From positions 62,001 through 126,000 of the forward strand of contig JBAMDO010000134.1 of the NCBI GenBank assembly GCA_037074765.1: a stretch of 64,000 nucleotides of DNA, given 5' to 3'. Below the pieces are notes generated by a model. It saw nothing but the letters and a program-made list of their open reading frames with translations. It was not told the DNA's origin and did not search any database. The position numbers and the translations under genes were made by a program. This document shows positions 1-11,230 of the stretch, piece by piece. This stretch comes from Mansonella perstans. Lineage: Eukaryota > Nematoda > Chromadorea > Rhabditida > Onchocercidae. Each line of letters opens with the position of its first letter. The first letter of the stretch is position 1.

Positions 1-425
1 ACCACATGGATGGGCTAAAATAACTTACTCTTTTCGATCCCAGACACCTGGAAATTTCACTCATACAAAATAATCTTAATCACTAATTCTATTTTCTCTA
101 AGCACTTGATATTATGACAATAAAAAATAGCTGTGATCTACAGAAATGCCAAAATAGTAAGAAACACTTGTTTTTAAGTTGGAAATCGGTATGGACGCAC
201 CTATCGGATCAGAGACTATTTCTGTCCGGTATATACTTTTTCGGTCAGTTGGAGAGTTAAAATCATAAAAAAGTTCAAATTAAAAACCATGTCCTTCAGT
301 GGAGCTTCAATTTGTGGGTAAAAATAAGATTATAAATTTGATCCTAGAAAAAAAATTCAAAAGAAACAGGCATCTACTACACATATAAGAGCAAGAATTA
401 AAGAAAAGCATTAAGATATATATAC

Positions 426-1019
426 CTTGAACGTCGGCGACCACCCTCATAGTAACCACCACCTCCGCCACCTCCTCCTCCGCCATAACCACCATTTCGT
501 CGACGACCATGGGAAATTTCCACGCGAGCGCGTACGCCACAAATTCTTCTAAAAAAAATAAAACCAAAGAAATATAAACCAAACTTAATTTACAAAGCAA
601 AACGAATATTCTGAAGTCAAAGATGAGAAGAAAAGTAAGGAAAACCAAATCTTACGTCCCATCCAAAGCCTTTACAGCATCCTCAGCATCTCGAGCATCT
701 TCAAATTCCACAAAAGCAAATCCCGGAGGACGTCGGGCAACCCAAACCTTGCGTATGCGGCCGAAACGATTGAAAGCATCTTCAAGCTGAAAAAAAAATA
801 TTTTCTGGGATACGAGGAAACAAACAGTCAATTGTTGCTTAAGATAAAAACCAAGCCCTCTTATATGATTAATAAGTAGATACTAAGGAAAACATACTGA
901 AAGAAAGCATCATAGCACGAATTTGACTATTAAAATTGATTAACCTCCTGAGATGTTGCATCCTGCGGTAAGCCTCCAACATACACCTTGCAGTCAAGTG
1001 GATCTGATCGCCGTGACAT
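426..1019 (-). CDS. rsp-6: SR splicing factor, RSP-6/SRSF3-7 type, copy 1 (3' end outside window)
   Basis: Serine/arginine-rich pre-mRNA splicing factor of the SRp20/9G8 group, acting in the nucleus in splice-site choice. Exons on the minus strand are 1019-945 (starts [20 protein letters not shown]), 786-656 and 548-426, all with GT/AG borders and joined in frame to give 109 codons plus two bases. The single RRM has RNP2 KVYVGGLP and RNP1 PPGFAFVE, then [10 protein letters not shown] and a glycine-rich hinge ([12 protein letters not shown]) entering RRRS. The RS tail is not in positions 1-425, so it should lie beyond the left edge; this entry is partial. Intron positions and phases match copy 2 at 2723-5031, so the two arose by tandem duplication. 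C. elegans RSP-6 is the closest protein I recognise; family assignment is firm, exact orthology is inferred. Confidence 0.9.
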
Positions 1020-2722
1020 ATTCAGCAAGTAGGTGTTAAGAATGATCAACCTTCAGATAAAATTATAGTTGGATAACTGGGGATCGCTAGCTTCTCAAAG
1101 CGTACAATGTAAAAATAGAAAGCTTATTCGGAATCCTATCCAGTGTAACAGTGTAGAAGTTGACACCGATAAAAGTATTTCGGCAGCAACGCAACCTAAA
1201 GATAATCACTTACCATCTTTCGATAGGTTATACTTATCTCATTGTCATTACTTACTATTACTGCCCACCATTCTACAATGCATTAATGTTATTGTTATGT
1301 AGTATAGTTGTAAATATATAAGATAGGCATTATACCCATCTTAAAGTTGTAAAGGACCAAAAACGAGTAAGAATATTTAATGGACAAATGCATAAATGAC
1401 AATGTTGATCGGTTTACTCAGGAATTCAAATTTTTGAAAATGAAAAAATTACAAGAAAGGTCGACGTGAAAGTCACAAAAAAAATAATAATAATGGAAGT
1501 CTAGTAATAGGCAAGAATAATTTCTGCATCGGAGATATTTTTTCTAACAAATAATAAATCTTTGCAAAGTCTTAAATGGTAAAACTGCATCATCGATAAT
1601 CAAAAAATATAATTTTCATCAATATATACTAACTTGTATCATTTTGATATTCCGAATCTATTTTGTCTCAACAATTTCTAGTCCTTATTCTATTCAACAT
1701 AACAAATACTGGTAACACTTTCTGCAGTAAAACAAAACGAAAAATTCCCAACAGAGACAATGCTATAGCAAGCGATCTCATTCTTTAAAATATTTATGAA
1801 ACATTATAATTTTTTCCAATTTTTGTGGCAAATAACATGTCAGACAAACAGAAATCTTTGCAAAAATCGTTTTTGGAGGTATTACAAATTAGTTTAAGAA
1901 TGATCAGAGAAACTAAGAACAATTAATATTCCTGCTGCATATCACTGGATCTTTACGTCGGCTATTACTGTTCTATAAATAAGCTGATTAATCGTAAGAA
2001 ATTTAACATGAGCGAATTTCAATCAACCAATTTTCATGTTAAGAAAAAAAACTGCATTTGAATGATGAGAAGTAAGTGTATTTGTCGGTAGTATATTGGC
2101 CCTGTTGCAAAAGCCTTGAGAAAAGCTTCCAGACTTAAGTGCTGAGCATACTCATATATTTTTTTCTATGCAAGTATTTACATTTCATATGGTGGGAGAT
2201 TTCATTATCTTTCCAACTTTATTTCACATATATTATTTTTATGTTAAAAATCATAAAATATTAGACTGAAATCGTAAGTACTCTTTCGATATTTCTATCA
2301 AAAACCAGAATAGAATTAGCTTACATGAACTGAATTGTATTATCGTTATCGATTTGCTCATTTATCCCTAAAATAACAGTTAGTCTTTTACAATCACTTT
2401 GAATAAAAAATTATGATATGATTGATAAATTAGTTGAGAAACTTAAAATCATAAACCGTGGCCATGATTAGTTTAGCTGGAATATATGGCGTATAAATTT
2501 ATAAAATTGAACGAATCGACAAGCTCAAGATGATAAATATTAAAGAGATTAGTATAAAAAATAAATTCATAAAAGCTAAAACTATTTTTTCAAAAATCAG
2601 CATCAGAATTTTGTAAATCAAACAACAAAACAGAATTTTTATTACATTCCTGTTTTATTATATTTTCTAGAATTTCAATTTCAGTTGACTTTTATTGCTT
2701 CAAAAGAGGATATCCAAACTCG
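1020..2722. other. intergenic between the two SR genes
   Basis: About 1.7 kb between the start codon of SR copy 1 and the stop codon of SR copy 2, which lie on the same strand. No exon with a recognisable product was found. Positions 1070-1300 are less AT-rich than the rest and probably hold the promoter or 5' UTR of copy 1. The gap is much longer than the roughly 100 bases typical of nematode operons, so co-transcription is not supported by spacing. Confidence 0.5.
2654..2659 (-). terminator. poly(A) signal of SR copy 2
   Basis: AATAAA on the minus strand, about 65 bases after the TAA at 2725-2723. It suits the 3' end of the SR gene. Confidence 0.5.
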
Positions 2723-5031
2723 TTATAATGTGCAGTAAGAAGCCTGCAGGAAATAAAAAATTCCTAACCGATTCAAACTACGGCTACGGCTGCGGCTGTA
2801 CCGCGGTGATCGTCGAGGAGGCGGTGAACGAGAACGACTGAGTGATCGTCGGCGTATCGGTGTCCTACAAATAAAAAAAATAGACGATAAATCATAAAAT
2901 TGGTAAATTCAGAACAAATCCTTCATGCACTCTGTTATTCGGAATTATGCTTTCACATACGAGGAAATGAATCTCTTAAATGATTTATCCAAGAGAAGCC
3001 GATATATTGGTTGAAACAGAGTGCATATTACAAATCTGATAACCTAAATCACATAACCAATCTTTCAGCCAAATAGCACGAATATCATCAGGTCAAGACA
3101 AAGCCATCTCCCGATGACTGGATGACAATAAGTTGAACTAAACTGCCATGGGTCTTTAGAAAATTCACATTTTCACTGCTAACCATATTGACAGCTTAGA
3201 GAACCCTTCCTGCAACTACTCCTCGATCATGGAACGCAATTTATCCTAATGGTAATGCTGCGATAGCATACCGCAAATGGACATATTGGAGTCCCGAAAA
3301 AAGTCCAAAATGATGCAATATATCCGTTTTACTCTAAATACCAAGCAATCACGTGCTTGTGCCAGTTATTTTCAGTTTTTTAATAGAAGTTATTGCTTCC
3401 TTGGCATATTGGAACTATCCGAAAATTTCGTTCGTGCTAGCAATCGCTACTTTCCTACCCCGATTAGTTCCCAGGATGAAAAAAAAATTATCTGAAGTCA
3501 TAGAATATATATCATACATATTCATGTATTCCTACTGCAAATTTTCTTACCGAGTTAAGTAGTACAAGTAGAAAGAAGTGTGGAGGCTTTGCGGTGACGT
3601 CTACGTGATACATCTGTGGTAGAGACCACCGAGCACACGGATACCGCAGCTGCGCGGTCGTATATAACAATGAGATTGTGCAGATGATGGGAGCCAATTA
3701 ATTTTATTTTTTGGAGAGTGATGAAGCGTTTTTGAAAACTTAGAAGATGATGACCCTTTTTCCGCATGTTTTTTGCAAGCTGACCACATTCGAAGGCTTT
3801 GAACCCGCCGACAATTCAAAAAATGAAGGATGCAGAGATGGTGCAATTGCGAAAATAACTGAAGCGTCGGATGCAAAGTTTCAGAACAGTGATACTGCAG
3901 TAGTAGTATGAAGTGAGCGTAAGTTGAACTCATAAAACGAGTTCCTGTAGGAGGCGCTGACATGGTGGTAACGGGCTAAAATACATATTTCAATTTCATA
4001 CTATGGCATCTTCTTTCTTCGTATTGTTGAAACTAATAGAACTTTCGCATAAGTTATCACAAAAAATAAACAAATGCAAGACATTCTACTACGCAGCATG
4101 AAAGTCGAGCCATTCACCAAATTTTTAGAAGAAAATAAATAACCTCGAACGACGTCTACCTCCACCTCCTCGACCACCACGGCGCGAACCACCATGTGAA
4201 AACTCCACTCTTGGGCGAACACCACAAATGCGTCTGAAATTAGCTCATTCATTATTAATGCCACTTTCTGTCGATATAGACACAAAATAATTTTCCAACA
4301 CGAAAATATGAACCGGTTTCCAACACATTTTAACTAACATAAATTTCATTGCTGGTTAAGTCGACGAATACCACAATTTACCCTTCAAAATACAAAAAGA
4401 TAGAAAGGAAAATGGAATGTCAGCAATACCGCCCATGAACCAAGCTTACTCTTAAAATATTATAACAAAGAAGTGAAGAACTCACGTTCCATCAAGTCCT
4501 TTTACTGCATCTTCCGCATCTCGACTATCCTCGAATTCAATAAATGCAAAACCTGGTGGCCGTCGTGCCAACCAAACCTTTTTGATACGACCATACTTAC
4601 TGAATGCATCTTCTAACTGAAACGGTCATTAATGATCATTATTTAATAAAAATTTTTCAGAAAAGAAAATCATTGACATTCCAGCAATAACAAAAAGAAT
4701 TATTTCGAAATCAATTCTATCCTTTGCATAATAATGATTCCCAGGGACAGAAATTTCTTCAGTTATATATGTAGTAAAGAATTTCAAATTTCCCAGCAAT
4801 CATTTGTTATTATCGAAGCCCTAAAAAAACAAGTACCATGCTATCATGAATAATAGTGGAATTTATTCAGTACAACCAAAAATGATCCCCACAAAAATTA
4901 AAAAAATAGCACAACGATAAATTATTCGTCCAATATTTTGATTTTCATAAACTTACTTCTTCACTTGATGCATCATTCGGTAAGCCTCCCACAAATACTT
5001 TGCACTCCAAACATTCGTTACGTCGAGCCAT
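2723..5031 (-). CDS. SR splicing factor, RSP-6/SRSF3-7 type, copy 2 (complete, 145 aa)
   Basis: Second SR splicing factor, paralogous to the gene at 426-1019. Exons on the minus strand are 5031-4957 ([20 protein letters not shown]), 4616-4486, 4233-4144 and 2864-2723 (TAA), 438 nt in all, 145 residues. The RRM occupies about residues 12-80, with RNP2 KVFVGGLP and RNP1 PPGFAFIE. A short glycine/arginine hinge ([10 protein letters not shown]) follows, then a compact RS tail with [20 protein letters not shown] and repeated SR dipeptides. The last residues (from LNRLGIF) are not RS-like. Introns 1 and 2 sit at the same codons as in copy 1. Intron 3 is unusually long (1279 bases) and holds a candidate cassette exon at 3551-3649. 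Against copy 1 the RRM has conservative changes ([10 protein letters not shown] for [10 protein letters not shown]) and a shorter glycine hinge. Which copy is the ortholog of C. elegans rsp-6 cannot be settled here. Confidence 0.9.
3551..3649 (-). other. candidate poison cassette exon in SR copy 2
   Basis: A 99-base GC-richer island inside intron 3 of SR copy 2. On the minus strand it ends at a very good donor (TCG|gtaagaaa) and is preceded by an AG at 3651-3650, though that acceptor lacks a strong pyrimidine tract. Spliced after exon 3 it would keep frame for 16 codons and then hit TAG. SR genes in animals commonly carry such stop-containing exons for autoregulation by nonsense-mediated decay. 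The call is inference from position, donor and stop. Confidence 0.35.
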
Positions 5032-7077
5032 TCTAATCTTCCGAAAACCTATGAAATATAACAATTAAAAATTGCGTACTTATATCAGAACATTACATGT
5101 AATGGCTATTCTACCAGACAGCCTAAATTGTATTACCTCACAGATATACTGTATCGGTGAGATAAAATTTCACGACGAAAAACACACTCAGAAATTAGTT
5201 ATGTTATAAATGTCATTAATGTTGCAAATATTTTCATATGCTACAATGTCACACGTCTACTATTCTGCCCACAGACAAATACAGAATAAACGTATGCAAC
5301 AAAATGACCTTTTTTTTTACAACACAGTTAATTTAATATATGATAAGCCTACTTTAAGCAATGACCCTAAACATGAACGATATATGCCTACTTCTATCCA
5401 CTGTTTTTTATACGAAACAACGCAATGTTTTGTTACATTTATGGCATAATCATAATAAAGTGCAATTGGCATAAGAGAAAAAAGCAAGTAAAATTTAAAC
5501 TCGCAAAAAAGAATATAAGACAAAAAAACCTTCCGGGCCTAATCCAACCCTAATAAGCCAAAAAACCTAAACCACACTAGGCCAACCTCTAACAATCTCC
5601 CAATCACCAAACCCATCCATTTATTCTCACTCTGCTTTCTAATCCAATATTCTACCCTGCTTTTTACCCAATTCTATCGCAAACAGACTTTTCCGCTTTT
5701 GAGCATTTGCGCATACAGCAGCACAAAATTCGATTTAAAAATTTCAAATTTTAATCATAAACTTTTCACACAGTAAAAACGATAAATAAATGTTTTTTTT
5801 TAATTACTAACGACAGAATGAATGAACTTCTCATGAAAATTAATATTTTAATATTGCATTTTCGATTTTTTTCCTAAATAAACTAATGCTGCTCTTTTCA
5901 CTTTAAGAATAATTAAATAATTCCATTGTATGAATCCATTTTGGTGCAGATGACAATTTATCTACTGCTTCTAATGTCAATTCTTTGTCTATAACAATTA
6001 TATTTAGAATTGCCATTAATGGAACTATTTAATTAATTATGACATTTTTTATAGTGACTCATTGATTTACTCTACTTTTCAATTTCAATGCTGCAGCTTT
6101 TCGCTATTCGTAGATACTTTCGGCTTTGGCTAGTTCAAATTTCACAAAGTTTCATTTCTAGATTTCTCTGAACTTTGCAGGAGAATTTACTCATAGTTTG
6201 TTTTCTTTAGCTTCTAATTATTGATTTAAACTACAGTCAGCTAAACTAAGTTTGCATTACAAGAATGAAACAAAACAATGCCATTTTCTATCATTTTCTT
6301 TTGAAAATATAAATTTAACGAAATTGTGTAATTTTCAGAACTTTCTTTTTTTTAAGGTATTTTCTTACCAACTAAACATTCTACAGTACTTTTATCAATC
6401 GTTTCAAAAATTATGCATTGCAAACCTCTTTACATAAGAAACATACGTGATAATAAGATCACGAATAATTGCCAAGTTTTTTTAGATTAAAAAATGAGAT
6501 AAAAATTCGGAATTATTTTTGAAATGAAAAAAAACTTTTTTCAAATTTTTTTTTCATTTTTTTTAATTTTCAAAATTTGAAAAAAAGTTAAACAAGCAGG
6601 CTATTCATAAAATAATGTTGACTTCAAAGAAAAAACAAAGAGATCGAGGAAAGATTATATTGGTCTGTCAATATTTTACTGATCAACAGAAGTAAAATTG
6701 AAATGGAAATTGTCTGTTTGTTCATTGAGCAAATCACTTTAAATATTTCAAGTGGGTCATCAGCAAATAAAAATTTTTCTTCCTTCATCTTCTTTATCCA
6801 TTTTCAGCTCTCTTCTGTTATGCATATACTCATCATAGTGCTCGAACTTGAATCGTGTTGGTCACTTATATTGTCCGCAATTGGTTTACATTTTACCACT
6901 TAACGTCAGCCGAATTGTGTACCATTGCTTCTCATTCCATCCTATACAAACTGGTATCGTGAGCATAGAAAGTATTTAGATGAAATCCATCCATCACATA
7001 ATTAGCAATTCTTAATTAGCACTTTTTATTTAATAATTTATTCTTCGAAGATACTGATGAAGTTCAAAATGAGCAGA

Positions 7078-7160
7078 ATATATGCTTTGATGGTCATTAT
7101 CATGGAAGCTATTTGACGGTCATTATCATGTATTTGATGATCATTCTCATGAAAGCTATT
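7078..7160. repeat. diverged tandem repeat around TCATTATCATG
   Basis: Three neighbouring copies of a unit near 30 bases built on gatggtcattatcatg, gacggtcattatcatg and gatgatcattctcatg, two of them flanked by the sequence aagctatt. It lies about 250 bases upstream of the Kunitz/lustrin gene start. Confidence 0.7.
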
Positions 7161-7390
7161 CGTAGTAATCGTTAAAGCAACTCGAGAATAATAATGATAA
7201 AGAATGCTATCATTAATTATTAGCATTTCTGTTATTTTTAACTGAAAAATTTCTAACATCGAAATAATGCTACATTTCCTTTATCAGTTAAAATCGTTAA
7301 AGGAATGAAGAAGTACGTTGCTTTTTTAAACAAGCAAGTCTTCCTAATTATTTAATGAATTTCTTAATTATCTTTCGAATATTTTGAAAA

Positions 7391-7401
7391 TTTATTTTCA
7401 G
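7391..7401 (+). other. splice acceptor before start codon (probable spliced-leader site)
   Basis: tttattttcag ends at 7401, only six bases before the ATG at 7408. A strong acceptor this close to the start codon is typical of nematode SL trans-splicing; a cis intron in the 5' UTR is the alternative. Confidence 0.55.
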
Positions 7402-7407
7402 AGACAA

Positions 7408-10400
7408 ATGCTTTGTAGCAATATGCACTATTACATAATTTTCGTAGTATTTTTTTACACTTTTACGATAACAATTCAGACAAATGAAAATTTCGATAAT
7501 ATAACTTTGGCATTTAGCGACGCTGATATTGGTAGGTTATGCTTTGATTTATTCAAAACAACTATTGAATTTAGCATAGTTTAATTAATAAGTAGATGTA
7601 TACGAATGATAAAAGAGTACTAATTAGCTGACAACTTATTAGGCATTTCGCTTTATTGTGAAGAAGGGCTACCGTTATTGTTAGCTGATGATACAGCAAA
7701 GAAGTGTCGAGCGGGTGAAAATTTGCATAGCAGTATGTCGTGTCCAGAAAAATTTTGGTGTCATGTTGGTGCGACACAAAGTTCTTCGTATTGTTGCCCA
7801 AAAAGCAGAAAAGGTAGAGTGATTTGGTGTAATTCGCGACACGAATTAACATTTGTTGAACAGCAAAGGAATTGAATTAAAATTATGCTTTGCAAAATCT
7901 CGGATCAATTTTAGCTTGCATATTTTCCGGATCAATTGGATCGATAAATTTACACATGTGAACATTTCAAAAAAAACAACATTGTATTAATTATGATGTG
8001 TGCAGATATAATTTGAAAAAATGAAATAAGAAAGCAGTTACGAGAAAAGCGTCTCAAAAATTTAAGTGAAGCAATTAATTACGGCTCACATATTATTTAA
8101 CTGTTCCAATTTTATTACTTTTATAATCATCGATTGCATTTGTAATTGATTACTCAATGATCAATTGATACCAAAATTACAGTCAAAGAACGCTGTAATT
8201 TGGCACCAGCAAATGGTTACGGAAGCGGAGAGCTACGGAGATTTTGGTATGATTCGAAAAGTTCCACATGTAAACAATTAGCATATGCTGGATACGGTGG
8301 AAATGAGAACAATTTCCTTACAAAAATAGACTGTGAAAAAGCATGTCTGGGTAAATCATTACTTACTTTTCCATTTTTGGTTAATTTGATTTAAACATTA
8401 CTTTCTCTTTCGTTTTGAGTAAATTAGCAGTCTTAGGCATTCTATTTACAAAAAACTATTCTCATCTTTTTCATTTGATAAGTTTTTGCTCACTTTTTCT
8501 TTTGGATTGGGTTTCTACGTAGCTGGATGATCATTGCCTTTTTGCTGGGTAAATCGTTATTCCTTTTTTAATTAGCTTTTGCACCTTTTGTTCTTTATAA
8601 CTTGTAGTTTCTTTTTTAAAAGAGAAATAAATCTTTACTTCCTTTACTGGCGCCATTGTTTGCACATTTTTTTGGATAAATGATGACTTTTCTTATCGGT
8701 AAACAGTTGGGTTAATCTAATTTTAGTCAATATATTGATACTAGATTTGGGTAAATTACTAAGAAAAATATGTGAAAAATCAAATTTGAATTAATTTTAC
8801 CACTCATTTGTTTTTCTATGCTGGACGAATGGTCACTTTTTTGCTGGGTTAATTTGCTAATATTTCAGATAAATTATATTTTTTATTTGGGTAAACTGTT
8901 ACCTCCAACCACGGAAGTAATTGTTATTTCTCTTGCTTAAATTTTGGATGTTACTTCTTGCTTTCAGTTATTTCACAGCTAAAACTGATTTCAAAAAATT
9001 CCTCGCGCTCGGAATTTTGCATAATTTGTTTTCTATAATAGCTTTCCGTTTTTAATCTTAGATACTTTTATTTGATGTAGTTTTCAGGTAAACAAGCACC
9101 CACATCATCATCAACATATAGCTCGTTTGCAAACAAACTTGGAAGTAATCAAAAGTTTTCGATAAATGAACCAAAAGGTCATTCAAAATGCTGTTTCCAG
9201 TTTTTTTTTAAATCTTGATTTCATTTCAGTTTGTCTTTCTAAATTCAATTTAAAAAAAATGAAAAGCTCCAAATTACACTTGCTTCCCCTTAAACTATTC
9301 GCTAGTATTTCTAATGTGTTTTAAAAGCTTTACCTGACAGCAGTGGATTTTTTTTAATTTAATAAAAATTTAATCTTAAATTTAATCAAATGAAATTAAA
9401 CTCTCATTTATTCTAGTTCAATTTAATCCTATTTCATTAATGTGAGACATATACGATATTTTATAGCTAATGACAATAATTGATGGTCAGTATAGTATTT
9501 TATTTTTGGTAGCTACATAAGATTCTTGTTTTACTTCATATTCTATTTGTTTTATATTTTTAGTTGTTGATCTAAATCCTTGTGAGCTAAGTCCAGATCA
9601 AGGAACGGGTGTTCTTGGCACTTTACCATCTTTCCGGTAATGTTTTTTAATAACTTCTTCGAATGAAGATATCAATTAAAACTTATTAATAAATTATCAA
9701 TATCATAAATATGCATGTCGTTGCAAGAATTTTTTGCTTATTTTACTAGCTAAAATTAATGGTTAGATATTAATTAATTATGCACGCTTTCCATCATTAC
9801 ATATCTTTGCAACATATGAGAACTTTGCATTTCGAATTTTCTTTTTGTTCAGATGGTATTTTGATATTTCTGCTGATCGTTGCATTCGATTCAATTATTT
9901 GGGTTTAGCAGGCAATGCGAATAATTTTGAAACAGATCGTGCATGCTTGGATGTTTGTGGCAATGGTCAGTTTTGCAGAAAGTTTGTTCTGAAGATATTT
10001 GGCTAAAAAAGCAAAAAGATTTTCTGCATGTCTTCAAAGTTTCCTTCTAAAATTTACTGATCGTCGAAAAACAAAAAAGCAAAAAAAAAAACCTAATGAA
10101 AATTAATTAAAAATAATCTATGAAAGAAATTAAAGTGCAAAAAGTGGAATGAAAAAATAACAATTTATTGCAAAATGAAAGCAAAAGAAAAGTTGAATTG
10201 TATTTTGCTTTGCACCATTTCATTTTTTGTTTGAACAGTTTTTAAAGAAAACAGAAAATTTTTTCGAATTAATAAAACAACAAGTAAACAAGTAAATAAG
10301 TAAACATACGAGTTAAATAAATAAACAGAATAAACAAACACAGGAATCTGTTTTTTCATTTGCAGGGAATATTAGTGATGTTAATATTTGTTTACTGCCC

Positions 10401-11230
10401 AAAGTATCGGGTACTGGTCCGTATAAAATTCCTCGCTTTTATTACGATGCACGAAATAATGCTTGTAAACTATTTGTTTATACTGGATCTGGTGGCAACA
10501 GCAATCGTTTTGCTAAACATGAACAATGCTCAGAAACATGTTCAAATTCTAGTAAGAAAAAAAAATGCTTCATTTTATTAATTTGATGATAAGGATAGCA
10601 ATATTGATTAATTCTTGTTACTTTATTAAGTCTTTAATACTTTTTTTGTTTACAGTAATTTAATACTTAAAATTTTATTCGATGTGGTATTTTGATAAAT
10701 CTCAATAATATAAATCTCAATTAATAGGATTACTTGTAACTACAACAATAACAACAACAATCGTGCCATCGCCATTTGTCACCAGTCAAATTGCAAGCGA
10801 ATCAACATTTAATTTTGAAAAATTCAAGCAATTACAATTTTCGGCAACAACTCTGCCGGAGCATTCAATTTCTGTTGATCGATTTAAAGGTTTGCTGGAA
10901 GTTTTGAAATGAACTAACTGTGTAACCGCATCAGACCGAAAGTTTCAGCTGAATCAAGAATTATGGGAGCAATATTTTAACAAGCTGAACTAATGAAATG
11001 GATGAAGAAAAATCATGATAGGACAAAGGTCATCCGTCAATCCTTTATGTCTAATGAACAGCATTTCTGCAATGCTACAAGATGTCTTGAATTAAAGTAT
11101 CATTCAGATCTTTTATCATCGATAACTACATCGAATCCGAACACTCTGTCACCAAGTACTGGCAAACTAAATATTGAAATAATTGCGCCAACAGCGTCGT
11201 ATTGGAATTTATCATCTTCCATCAAAACTG
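7408..11230 (+). other. Kunitz/lustrin gene, exons 1-9 (signal peptide, L1, K1-K3, linker)
   Basis: Exons: 7408-7531 (signal peptide), 7643-7813 (L1, contains KFWCHVGATQSSSYCCP), 8183-8350 (K1, RFWYD...GYGGNENNF), 9088-9177 (Ser/Thr linker), 9564-9636 with 9853-9965 (K2, split after the first loop; the loop is three residues longer than in the others), 10366-10551 (K3), 10728-10889 (Thr-rich linker LLVTTTITTTIV) and 10985-11230 (linker; acceptor taaCAAG is weak, chosen because an in-frame TAA lies just before it and the phase fits). Intron 3 (8351-9087) holds several donor-like GGGTAAA copies. Confidence 0.8.

Larger units (their letters stand above)
5032..7401. other. divergent intergenic/promoter region
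   Basis: About 2.4 kb between the divergently transcribed SR copy 2 (minus) and the Kunitz/lustrin gene (plus), so it should contain both promoters. Positions 5525-5660 are C-rich and G-poor, quite unlike the surrounding AT-rich DNA. From 5750 onward the sequence is low-complexity A/T with a small diverged tandem repeat at 7078-7160. No exon was recognised. Confidence 0.5.

Noticed and set aside
3601..3963. Minus-strand 120-codon open frame
   Set aside because: It spans the intron of SR copy 2 with no family motif. Only its last part overlaps the GC-rich island that I treat as a possible cassette exon.
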